Shown here: positions 1 to 6,807 of the stretch, piece after piece | How the letters are laid out: each line of letters opens with the position of its first letter | Numbering within the stretch: position 1 is the first letter of the stretch | Source: JBCDCU01 sp039180865 | GTDB taxonomy: Bacteria > Pseudomonadota > Alphaproteobacteria > Rhizobiales > JACESI01 | DNA length: 32,699 nt | Direction: 5' to 3' | NCBI GenBank assembly: GCA_039180865.1 | Contig: JBCDCZ010000012.1 | Location: 1 to 32,699 of the forward strand | Made by a program: the position numbers and the translations under genes | The notes under the pieces: generated by a model | The model's database searches: none | What the model saw: only the letters and a program-made list of their open reading frames with translations | Told to the model about the DNA's origin: nothing

Positions 1-296
1 CACTCGTCGCAGACCAGGTTCAGTCCGGAGTGAACGTTGATGCGTTCGGAAGCGATGCGGGAAGCGTCATTTCCAGCACGGAAAGCAGTTATCAGGATTA
101 CAATTATGATCCAGAGTACTTGCTTGTGCCGGCCAGCGGGCTGGGGAGCGAGCCAAACCCTGTCAGTGTATTTGACGAGCAGATCGGAAACGATGCTGGC
201 AACCTTCCTCAGGAACCCGTTTCAGGTCTTTACGGGAAGGATGGTCAACCGCTTTCGGGTGACCAGATTTCGCAGCTCAAGAAATCCCTAGTCTAG
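1..296 (+). CDS. C-terminal fragment of an unrecognised protein, possibly a type III secretion substrate
   Basis: The reading frame is open from base 3 through the left edge and stops at TAG 294-296, so about 97 C-terminal residues of a longer protein are visible. A GTG at position 30 lies inside this open frame and need not be the start. The tail is acidic and rich in Ser, Gly, Pro and Asn, has no predicted membrane segment, and ends in a short basic stretch (QLKKSLV). I do not recognise a domain. The next gene downstream on the same strand is a CesT-like secretion chaperone. Such chaperones are often encoded beside their cognate effector or translocator, so a secreted type III substrate is a reasonable guess, but this is context only. 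Confidence 0.55.
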   Translation, partial: LVADQVQSGVNVDAFGSDAGSVISSTESSYQDYNYDPEYLLVPASGLGSEPNPVSVFDEQIGNDAGNLPQEPVSGLYGKDGQPLSGDQISQLKKSLV

Positions 297-398
297 AACG
301 CGGCTTTGTCCGGTAATTGAGGTCGCGCGGATGGGCGCGCCGACCGCGAGCAAGCCGGCCGATCAAGCCCCATTTAATCAAGAGCAGGAATGATCGAA

Positions 399-887
399 AT
401 GAACACGACAGAAGCGCTCGATCTCTTTTCCAATGAACTAGAAACCGGTCCGCTTTCCTTCGATGGCGAGGGAAAGACGAGTTTCAAACTCGATGATCAC
501 TACAAGATCACGATTCACAAACTGAATGATGCAGTCATGGAATGGGTCTTTGCCCTGCGTGACGCCGACTATCCCACCGACGAGATGATGCGACTTATGC
601 TCGAGAGCAATATGCTCGGGAACGGGACTGGCGCGGCACGGTTTTTTCTCGATGAGAACGACCGGGTATACATTGCGTCGCGGCTCGACCTGACCGATGT
701 ATCCGAAGACCATTTCGCCGAACGCTTTACGCTCTTCGTGAATGCCATTGCGTTCTGGCAGGAGGAAGGCGTCGACCGATTGAATGAAGCGGTCGGATAT
801 GGTCTGCCCCTCGATATGTTGAATGACGCAGGAGTGACCTTCAAAATCGATGACGAAGGGCTGCTGGTAGACCTGGACGAATCCTGA
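399..887 (+). CDS. CesT-like type III secretion chaperone
   Basis: The 162-residue acidic protein follows the CesT/Tir chaperone pattern. It has an N-terminal helix (about residues 3-15), a strand block containing FKLDD and KITIH, a helix with MLESNMLGNGTGAARFFLDE near the middle, then strand VYIASRLDL and a long helix ending NAIAFWQEE. In this family such small dimeric acidic proteins hold a secretion substrate partly unfolded in the cytoplasm and deliver it to the export ATPase. ATG 399 is preferred over ATG 390 because AGGA (386-389) abuts the upstream ATG with no spacing but sits 9 nt before the second. The C-terminal part, from about residue 125, extends beyond the usual fold. The partial gene just upstream may be its substrate. 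No secretion apparatus genes are visible. YbjN-like proteins have a similar fold and are the main alternative. Confidence 0.68.
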   Translation: MNTTEALDLFSNELETGPLSFDGEGKTSFKLDDHYKITIHKLNDAVMEWVFALRDADYPTDEMMRLMLESNMLGNGTGAARFFLDENDRVYIASRLDLTDVSEDHFAERFTLFVNAIAFWQEEGVDRLNEAVGYGLPLDMLNDAGVTFKIDDEGLLVDLDES

Positions 888-929
888 ACACAGCCGGGGT
901 CGCAGTCGCGGTTATCAAACGCATCGCAG

Positions 930-950
930 CCAACGTTTAACCCACGTTGG
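930..950 (+). other. short inverted repeat downstream of the chaperone gene
   Basis: CCAACGT (930-936) and ACGTTGG (944-950) form a 7-bp stem with a 7-nt loop, 43 nt after the chaperone stop codon. No T-run follows, so it is not a canonical rho-independent terminator. It may mark the end of the upstream transcript or be a protein-binding site. The rest of 888-1060 shows nothing else I can support. Confidence 0.3.
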
Positions 951-1060
951 ATGCCAGCGTTATAAACGTCATCAATGACTTGCCTTGCCGCTAAGACCCT
1001 GATCTGCAAAAGTACACAGCGTGGATGCGGCGACCTTGGCAATTCAGGGATTAAGAACGC

Positions 1061-2503
1061 ATGAACAATGTTTCCAAGCGCAGAACTGGCCGGATCAATC
1101 CCGTCAGATATCTTATTCTCGCTGTCGCCGCGATAATGTTCCTTTATGGGCTCAAGCTTATTCTCGATACTACTGTTTTCCTCACTGGAGATGAAGGCGC
1201 GGACTTTCAGACCGTGTTCGTTATGGGCGATGACGCGCCGGAAACGAGCGGGCAGACTTTTGCCGAGATTTACGGCCCTGAACTTGCAGTCAACAATGCC
1301 GGCGAGCTTGCGTTCGATGTTTACGTAACGCGTCCGGGCGATAGTCAGGTGCGCGATGCAGCTATTTTTCGAAAGTCGGGTGATACCGTCACGATAGTGG
1401 CAAAGCAGCGGACGCAAACGCCTCTCGGCGATCCTCGCATTCTCTTCGATAGCTTTCATGATCTCGGTCTCAACGCTAAGGGCGATATGAGCTTTGGCGC
1501 TATCTTGACGGGTGAGGGTATCCGATCCCGTGCCGAAGACGGGAAACCGGCAAACCACAATGCGCTCTTTGTAGAATCCGGTGAAACCTTTCTTCAGATC
1601 GCGCGCGCGGGTGAGCCGGTTCCAGGGTTGGAAGAAAGTGTTCTCTTCCGCGCCTTTGACAACTTCATCATGAACGATAAGGGGAATATCGTCGTCATCG
1701 CTTTTCTGGATGGTCCGGGAGTTACCAAACAGAACGATATGGCAATCGTGACGGGAACGGCGGATGGCCTTTCGGTCCTCGCACGCACTGGAAGCCTCGC
1801 GCCGGGCGGTGGAGAAGGACGTTTTTCCAGGTTCTTCGATCTGGCGTTAAACAACAACGGTATAATTGCCTTTACGGCTGCCCTGGTTGGCGTAACACCA
1901 GGGGCGGGGCTTTTCACGCATACGGAAGACGGTACTGCGCTCGTTCTCAAAGATGGCGACGAAGTGCCGGGCCTTTCCGATAAAACGTTCTTCAGAGCTT
2001 TCGGGAGGGCGCCGAATTCCGGCGTCAAACATCGCGGGCTCGCCTTGAATGATAAGGGCGATCTGCTTTTTGTCGCCCGACTGACCGGCAAAGTCTCTTC
2101 ATTCGATAATCGCACAGCGCTTTTCAAAATGGCGGACGGTCCCGTGGAGATTGTTGCGCAGTCCGGCAAGGCCTTTGATCCAAAAATTAAGAGCTATTTC
2201 GCCGATTTCCGATCGGTCATGCTGGATGCGGACGGAACGCCTTACTTCTTCTCAAAGCTGCTTGGTCCGGACACCACGGCTTTTGCAACCGGCGGGATCT
2301 TCTGGCGGCCGAATCTTGAGATGATGCCCTATCTTCTTGCCCGCGAGCAGGCATATGTGACGGCTGGCGGGACGGAGCGCAGGATCTATGATATCGGTTC
2401 AAACTTCGCGCTAAGTGCGGACAGGCGGCTCTCTTTCAGTGCACGTTTTTATGACCAGAAAGGCGGTGTGTTCACAGTGCCGCCGCAAGACGAAACGCGG
2501 TAG
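1061..2503 (+). CDS. membrane-anchored tandem-repeat protein (DUF7453-like, NxxG repeats)
   Basis: The 480-residue protein has a basic N-terminus followed by one hydrophobic segment (about residues 15-35), consistent with an uncleaved anchor or signal peptide that places the rest in the periplasm. The remainder consists of about six or seven degenerate repeats of roughly 60 residues. Each carries a strand-turn motif of the type LNNNGIIAFTA, LNDKGDLLFVA or MNDKGNIVVIA, followed by a segment with G-D/E-x-x-P-G-L. This matches bacterial beta-propeller-like repeat proteins catalogued as DUF7453 or choice-of-anchor repeat proteins, which have no assigned activity. The stop codon lies 3 nt before the amidohydrolase start, so the two are very probably co-transcribed and translationally coupled. 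A periplasmic ligand-binding or scaffolding role is inferred only from this. Confidence 0.72.
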   Translation: MNNVSKRRTGRINPVRYLILAVAAIMFLYGLKLILDTTVFLTGDEGADFQTVFVMGDDAPETSGQTFAEIYGPELAVNNAGELAFDVYVTRPGDSQVRDAAIFRKSGDTVTIVAKQRTQTPLGDPRILFDSFHDLGLNAKGDMSFGAILTGEGIRSRAEDGKPANHNALFVESGETFLQIARAGEPVPGLEESVLFRAFDNFIMNDKGNIVVIAFLDGPGVTKQNDMAIVTGTADGLSVLARTGSLAPGGGEGRFSRFFDLALNNNGIIAFTAALVGVTPGAGLFTHTEDGTALVLKDGDEVPGLSDKTFFRAFGRAPNSGVKHRGLALNDKGDLLFVARLTGKVSSFDNRTALFKMADGPVEIVAQSGKAFDPKIKSYFADFRSVMLDADGTPYFFSKLLGPDTTAFATGGIFWRPNLEMMPYLLAREQAYVTAGGTERRIYDIGSNFALSADRRLSFSARFYDQKGGVFTVPPQDETR

Positions 2504-2506
2504 TCG

Positions 2507-4009
2507 ATGGCGAAATCCTCTCCTTATCAGGTCATTCGCGGTGGCCTTGTCCTTGATGTTGACAAAGAGACAGCGGAACGCAGCGACCTTCTGATCGAAG
2601 GAGAGAAAATCATCGAAGTCGGATCTCCGGGCCTCGCTGCCCCGGAAGGCGCAACAGAAATTGACGCCTATGATCGCCTAATCACACCGGGCTTCGTCAA
2701 TTCCCACACTCATGGTCATGGCGCGCTCGGCAAGGGTCTTGGTGACAAGTGGACACTTGAACTCCTGCTCAATGCCAATCCTTGGGCATCGGGCTCGTTC
2801 CGGGAAGAAGATCTCAAACTTGCGGCTGAACTCAATGCTGCCGAAATGGTGCTGAAAGGGTCCACCGCCGCTTACGATATGTGCTTCGAGTTTCCTTCAC
2901 CCTCGCTTGCAGGGATCAAAGCGCTCGGTGAAGGCTATCAAGCGGTTGGCGTGCGGGCTCTAATCGCGCCGATGATGGCTGATATGACGCTTTATCGCGC
3001 CATTCCGGGTCTCATCGACGCGCTTCCCGAGCCGCACAAAGCACGGGCCGAAAGGATGGCGGCAACCGATCACCAGACCCATCTCGCGGCCTGCGCAAAA
3101 ATTCTTGAGGACTGGCCGTTCGACCGCAACCGGATCATGCCTGGGCTTGGACCGACCATCCCGCTTCATTGCAGCGATGATTTCATTCGCGGTGCCCGCG
3201 ATCTCGCGGCTGATTACAGTATCGGCGTTCAAATGCACCTTGCCGAATCCAAGGTCCAGGCCGTCGCGGGAATGAAGCGCTACGGCATGACGCTCACCGC
3301 CTATCTTGAAAGCCTTGGACTTCTCTCTGACCGGTTCACCGCAGCACACGGGATCTGGCTTGATGATGAGGATCTGAAACGTCTGGCTGCCCATGGCGCA
3401 GGGGTTGCCCATAATCCGGCTAGCAATCTGAGGCTCGGTTCCGGTGTCGCGCCTGCCCGCGAAATGCTCGATCATCAGCTCAAAGTCGGGATCGGTACCG
3501 ACGGATCGATATCATCGGATAACCAGAACATGTTTGAAGCGATGCGGGCCGCAGCCTATGTGTCGCGGATTGCGTCGCCTGACCCCGACCGCTGGCTTGG
3601 GGCCTGGGATGTTCTTCGAATGGGGAGTGTTGGCGGCGCCGAACTCATGGGGCTTTCCGGAAAGATTGGCAGGATTGCCCCGGGTTGTTTCGCTGACCTG
3701 GTTTTCCTCGATCTCGCCAATGTGAATTTCGTTCCGTTCAACAATGCCGCGCATCAGATTGTGAACTCCGAAGATTCGAGTGCGGTCGATACAGTTATGA
3801 TCGGCGGACGTACTGTTCTCTCAGGACGGCAATTCACGGAATTCGATTTTGCGGATTTGCGCAGACGAGTCGAACAGACGATTGCCCGGCTCAATGCGGA
3901 AAGCATTGGGAAGAAGGAGCCGTTTGAAGCAATGGCTGAGTTTGTTTCACGCCACTGCGTCGGGCTTTCATGCAGTCATTACCATGTTGAGCGCCGCCTT
4001 CCCCATTAG
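2507..4009 (+). CDS. ATZ/TRZ-type amidohydrolase (MtaD/SsnA-like metal-dependent deaminase or hydrolase)
   Basis: The 500-residue protein has the layout of the cytosolic amidohydrolase superfamily. A small N-terminal beta-sandwich is followed by the metal-binding H67-x-H69 motif in NSHTHGHG, then H244 in MHLAES, H281 in AAHGIW, HNPASNLRLGSG, and D332 in GIGTDGS. All expected metal ligands and the general-base Asp are present, so it should be active. The family includes S-adenosylhomocysteine/methylthioadenosine deaminases, guanine deaminase-like SsnA and the triazine hydrolases AtzA/TrzN. No signal peptide is visible. The substrate cannot be read from the sequence; cyclic amidines or aminated heterocycles are typical. 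It begins 3 nt after the repeat-protein gene and converges on the HpxZ-like gene. The last 25 or so residues contain two Cys and a His cluster outside the usual core. Confidence 0.85.
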   Translation: MAKSSPYQVIRGGLVLDVDKETAERSDLLIEGEKIIEVGSPGLAAPEGATEIDAYDRLITPGFVNSHTHGHGALGKGLGDKWTLELLLNANPWASGSFREEDLKLAAELNAAEMVLKGSTAAYDMCFEFPSPSLAGIKALGEGYQAVGVRALIAPMMADMTLYRAIPGLIDALPEPHKARAERMAATDHQTHLAACAKILEDWPFDRNRIMPGLGPTIPLHCSDDFIRGARDLAADYSIGVQMHLAESKVQAVAGMKRYGMTLTAYLESLGLLSDRFTAAHGIWLDDEDLKRLAAHGAGVAHNPASNLRLGSGVAPAREMLDHQLKVGIGTDGSISSDNQNMFEAMRAAAYVSRIASPDPDRWLGAWDVLRMGSVGGAELMGLSGKIGRIAPGCFADLVFLDLANVNFVPFNNAAHQIVNSEDSSAVDTVMIGGRTVLSGRQFTEFDFADLRRRVEQTIARLNAESIGKKEPFEAMAEFVSRHCVGLSCSHYHVERRLPH

Positions 4010-4041
4010 AGAGCGATTTCGGGGTGACGCGGCCTCGAGGT

Positions 4042-4425
4042 CTAGTCGGTTTCAATCACGCTCACATGGGCAGACACCACCCGCCAACCCTCGGGCGTTC
4101 GGACCCATGTCTGGCTTTGCCGGCCGATCTTTCCGGGCGCATTGTCTCGAGTAAACATAGTGTTTGCCACTGCGAAATCGTCGCCAAATGTCGTGATTTC
4201 GGGCCGGACCTGTTCGCGCATCAGTCCGGATGAAGGGCGGGAAGCGCGAAACGCTGCGATTTCGGAATAACCGTAGAGGTTTTCTGCAGCGCCGTACCGT
4301 ATGGTGTGCTCGCTATCCCAGAACAATCGATCAAGAACCGCAACATCGTTTTCGACAAGCGCGCGTTCATATTCCGCGAAGGCTTTTTCAACCTCCGCGA
4401 GGATATCCGGCTTATTGATCTCCAT
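4042..4425 (-). CDS. hpxZ: HpxZ/AtzH-like small NTF2-fold protein (DUF3225)
   Basis: The 127-residue product (MEINKPDILAEV...) matches the HpxZ/AtzH family of SnoaL-like NTF2-fold proteins. It shows FAEYERALVENDVAVLDRLFW, TIRYGAAENLYGYSEIAAFR, and a C-terminal GRQSQTWVRTPEGWRVVSAHVS. HpxZ is encoded in oxalurate catabolism clusters, and AtzH acts with the AtzE/AtzG amidase complex in cyanuric acid breakdown, where it has been linked to decarboxylation of a dicarboxyurea-type intermediate. ATG 4425 is chosen because GGGAG lies 8-12 nt upstream; a longer reading to 4464 adds 13 residues without family similarity. It is transcribed divergently from the sigma-54-controlled transporter operon, so the 215 bp between them may control both. 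No AtzG-like gene is adjacent, but an amidase and amidohydrolases are nearby. Confidence 0.82.
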   Translation of the reverse strand: MEINKPDILAEVEKAFAEYERALVENDVAVLDRLFWDSEHTIRYGAAENLYGYSEIAAFRASRPSSGLMREQVRPEITTFGDDFAVANTMFTRDNAPGKIGRQSQTWVRTPEGWRVVSAHVSVIETD

Positions 4426-4477
4426 GAACTTTCTCCCGCCAACAGCGCAAATCACTCCTGTCACTCTCTGCGATCCT

Positions 4478-4493
4478 TCAGGATGTTTCCTGA
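4478..4493. promoter_or_regulatory. inverted repeat, candidate activator site upstream of the sigma-54 promoter
   Basis: TCAGGA-TGTT-TCCTGA is a perfect 6-4-6 inverted repeat centred about 105-110 bp upstream of the sigma-54 element at 4588. Bacterial enhancer-binding proteins that drive sigma-54 promoters typically bind dyads at roughly this distance. It does not match the NtrC consensus, so the cognate activator is unknown. Confidence 0.4.
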
Positions 4494-4587
4494 TGAAATT
4501 TTGTGCGCGGCGTTAGAGACTGGGCAGTTTCTCAACAAAAATCGGGTTGATGATGTAGATTCATAAGTGAATACCCGTAAATTTCTT

Positions 4588-4603
4588 TTGGCACGCTCTT
4601 TGC
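4588..4603 (+). promoter_or_regulatory. sigma-54 (RpoN) promoter of the branched-chain-type transporter operon
   Basis: The sequence TTGGCACG-CTCT-TTGC matches the -24/-12 consensus YTGGCACGNNNNTTGCW at all positions through TTGC. GG (4590-4591) and GC (4602-4603) are separated by the required 10 nt. Transcription would start near 4614-4616. That makes ATG 4614 an unlikely start for the downstream gene and supports ATG 4641 with its GAGAGGAAG ribosome-binding site. RpoN control is typical of nitrogen-scavenging functions. Confidence 0.85.
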
Positions 4604-4640
4604 GAGTTAACGAATGGTTAACAACGCGAGAGGAAGTATC

Positions 4641-5843
4641 ATGAGCGTGACAAGAACAATTGGGAGTGTCAGCCGCCGCGCGGTTCTGGCGGCGATCGCA
4701 GCGACCGCCCTTGGCGCAGGCGCTCTCTACTCAAACCATGTCCGGGCTGAAGACACGATCAAGATCGGTCTTATCGCAAGCCTGTCCGGACCGTCAGCGA
4801 AGTCCGGCGAAGCGATCACTCGCGGCTTGACGATTGCAATCGATGAGATCAATGAGGCGGGCGGACTTCTCGGCAAGAAAGTTGAGCTGATCCGCCGCGA
4901 TGACGAGAACAATCCCGGTAAAGGATTGATCGCAGCGCGCGAACTCGTTCAGCGCGAGAATGTCGCTGTTCTTTTCGGCGGCCTCCAGACGCCCGTTTCC
5001 CTCGCAATCGTGCCCTTCATGAACCAGATCCAGAAGCCCTTCATGGGGCCTTGGGCAGCCGGCACGCCAATCACAAAGAACGGCGCTGACCCAAATTACA
5101 TCTTCCGGGTTTCTGCCGTTGACGAGATCGTGGATATCGCAATGGTCGACCGGGCGGTTGCGGTCCACGGTTCAAAGAAACCGGGCATGATCCTCATTAA
5201 CAATCCATGGGGTGAATCGAACGAGAAGGGCCTCAGGGCTGCCCTCAAAGCGAAGAGCATGGACTATGCGGGTATCGAAAAAATCGAAGCCGCGGACATC
5301 GATGTCGTCCCACAGCTTACGCGGCTGAAGGACGCTGGCGCCGATACGCTGTTCATGGTCGCCAATGTTGGCCCATCCGCGCAGGTCATGAAATCGCTTG
5401 AGCGTATGAAGTGGGATGTGCCTGTGGTGTCTCACTGGGGTCCGGCTGGCGGCCGTTTCTCTGAGCTTGGAGGCCCACGTGCCAAAGACGTCGAGATGAT
5501 CCAGACCTTCACATTCTCCGGAAATCCGGATCCGAAGGCAGCCCAGATGTTCGAAAAACTTCAGGCAAGTTTCCCGGAAATCAAGTCCGAAGCGGATGTT
5601 ACGCCAGCGGTCGGAATCGCTAACGCTTATGACGGAATGCACCTTGCGGCGCTTGCGATCAAGAATGCCGGATCGACTGACGGCCCGGCTATTCGCGAAG
5701 GGTTTTATGCGATTGAGAAACATGAAGGCCTGATCAAGACATACGAGAAGCCCTTTACGCCGGATCAGCATGATGCGCTCGGCCCGCAGGATCTTCTTTT
5801 CACCCAGTTCATCGACGGCAAGATCATTCCGATCACGGAATAG
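4641..5843 (+). CDS. branched-chain-type ABC transporter substrate-binding protein (LivK/UrtA-like)
   Basis: The 400-residue precursor has an N-terminal twin-arginine-like segment (SVSRRAVLAA) and a hydrophobic stretch ending near HVRAED, so export may be by the Tat route. The mature protein starts TIKIGLIASLSGPSAKSGE, the hallmark of type I periplasmic binding proteins of the HAAT family, and continues with AINEAGGLLGKKVELI and the ligand-cleft region FGGLQTPVSLAIVPFMNQ. These proteins deliver amino acids, amides, urea or short ureides to Liv-type permeases. The start at 4641 is chosen because of the GAGGAAG site 8 nt upstream and the predicted transcription start near 4615. It is the first gene of a sigma-54 operon followed by a permease, a fused permease-ATPase-ATPase, an amidohydrolase and an amidase, so a nitrogenous amide-like ligand is more likely than a true branched-chain amino acid. 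Confidence 0.88.
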   Translation: MSVTRTIGSVSRRAVLAAIAATALGAGALYSNHVRAEDTIKIGLIASLSGPSAKSGEAITRGLTIAIDEINEAGGLLGKKVELIRRDDENNPGKGLIAARELVQRENVAVLFGGLQTPVSLAIVPFMNQIQKPFMGPWAAGTPITKNGADPNYIFRVSAVDEIVDIAMVDRAVAVHGSKKPGMILINNPWGESNEKGLRAALKAKSMDYAGIEKIEAADIDVVPQLTRLKDAGADTLFMVANVGPSAQVMKSLERMKWDVPVVSHWGPAGGRFSELGGPRAKDVEMIQTFTFSGNPDPKAAQMFEKLQASFPEIKSEADVTPAVGIANAYDGMHLAALAIKNAGSTDGPAIREGFYAIEKHEGLIKTYEKPFTPDQHDALGPQDLLFTQFIDGKIIPITE

Positions 5844-5864
5844 TCTGACGTCCATCAAGACCGG

Positions 5865-5894
5865 CGCAGCCGCACCCGATCAGGGGCGGCTGCG
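5865..5894 (+). other. strong hairpin in the binding protein-permease intergenic region
   Basis: CGCAGCCGC pairs with GCGGCTGCG as a 9-bp GC-rich stem, extended by three G-C pairs after a single bulged A, with a GATCA loop. It starts 22 nt after the binding-protein stop codon. No T-tract follows, so it probably protects the upstream message from 3' exonucleases or causes partial attenuation, giving excess binding protein over membrane components. Confidence 0.6.
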
Positions 5895-5926
5895 TCAACA
5901 TTTCTCTTAATGCCAGGAATGCGAAT

Positions 5927-6802
5927 ATGGAGCTTGTCGTCTCCGCGATAATTACCGGGCTTGGCCTTGGATCGATGTACGGTCTCCTCGCGCTCGGCTT
6001 TCACATTACCTATGTCGTCTCGAACACGGTGAACTTCTCGCAGGGAAGTTCCATGATGCTGGGCGCAGTTCTCGGCTACACGTTCTCGGTGACCTTGGGG
6101 TGGCCGTTCCCGTTGGCCGTTCTGGCAGCCCTTTTCCTTTGTGGCGTATTTGGTCTTTTCGTTGAACGATTCCTGGTGCGCCCCTTCGCTGATCGGGGAT
6201 CGAATGGCTGGTTGATGGCAACCGTCGCGGGCGGGATCGTGCTCGATAATTTGGTGCTTTTCACCTTTGGCAAAGAACCGCGCAGTTTCCCGTCGCCCCT
6301 CGCCACCGAGGCGATCACGGTTTTCGGCGTCGGAGCCTATCCCCTTCAATTGATCATTCCGGTGGTTGGCATCATTGCCGCCGCGATCCTTAGTTTTGCG
6401 CTCACCAGAACAAAGTGGGGCAAGGGCATGTCTGCTGTCGTTCAGCAGCCGGAAGCCGCAAAACTCATGGGCATCAACACACGCATGGTGATTGCCGGTG
6501 CCTTTGCGCTCTCGACGATCCTTGCAGGGATTGCCGGGCTGCTGATTGCTCCGTTGTTCAATGTGTCCTCTGGAATGGGGCTCGTTTTCGGCATCAAGGC
6601 CTTCGCGACGGCCATTCTTGGTGGAATTACCAGCGCCTGGGGCGTTGTGATTGCCGGAATGCTCTACGGCCTCGTCGAAGCTTTGACGACAGCCTTCTTC
6701 GGCTCGTCCTACACCCAGATTATCGCTTTCAGCATGATCATCCTGACACTGTTTCTCCTGCCGAACGGTCTTCTCGGCCACGCAGCGCTCAAAAAGGTCT
6801 GA
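5927..6802 (+). CDS. branched-chain-type ABC transporter permease (LivH-like)
   Basis: The 291-residue integral membrane protein is almost entirely hydrophobic, with about eight membrane segments beginning at ELVVSAIITGLGLGSMYGLLALGFHITY. The family motifs VNFSQGSSMMLGA near residue 37, the cytoplasmic coupling stretch AVVQQPEAAKLMGINTRM and GITSAWGVVIAGMLYGLVEAL are all present, and the length is normal for LivH. It would form one half of the inner-membrane channel; the other half is the LivM domain of the next gene, whose ATG lies 5 nt after this stop. The 83-nt gap upstream holds a strong hairpin. Confidence 0.9.
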   Translation: MELVVSAIITGLGLGSMYGLLALGFHITYVVSNTVNFSQGSSMMLGAVLGYTFSVTLGWPFPLAVLAALFLCGVFGLFVERFLVRPFADRGSNGWLMATVAGGIVLDNLVLFTFGKEPRSFPSPLATEAITVFGVGAYPLQLIIPVVGIIAAAILSFALTRTKWGKGMSAVVQQPEAAKLMGINTRMVIAGAFALSTILAGIAGLLIAPLFNVSSGMGLVFGIKAFATAILGGITSAWGVVIAGMLYGLVEALTTAFFGSSYTQIIAFSMIILTLFLLPNGLLGHAALKKV

Positions 6803-6807
6803 AGACG

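Noticed and set aside
930..950. Inverted repeat as a terminator of the chaperone gene
   Set aside because: Only 7 bp and no T-run follows, so it is listed as an inverted repeat, not a terminator.
569..1558. 329-codon minus-strand frame opposite the chaperone and repeat-protein genes
   Set aside because: It is antisense to two plus-strand genes with better family support, has low-complexity Ser/Arg-rich translation and no recognisable domain.
4010..4041. Bidirectional terminator between the convergent amidohydrolase and HpxZ-like genes
   Set aside because: The 32-bp gap has no stem of useful length and no T-run.
6415..6807. N-terminal extension of the LivMGF fusion into the LivH-like gene
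   Set aside because: The frame is open but translates to Cys/His/Arg-rich sequence, while the LivH frame there encodes conserved membrane segments; ATG 6808 is the sensible start.
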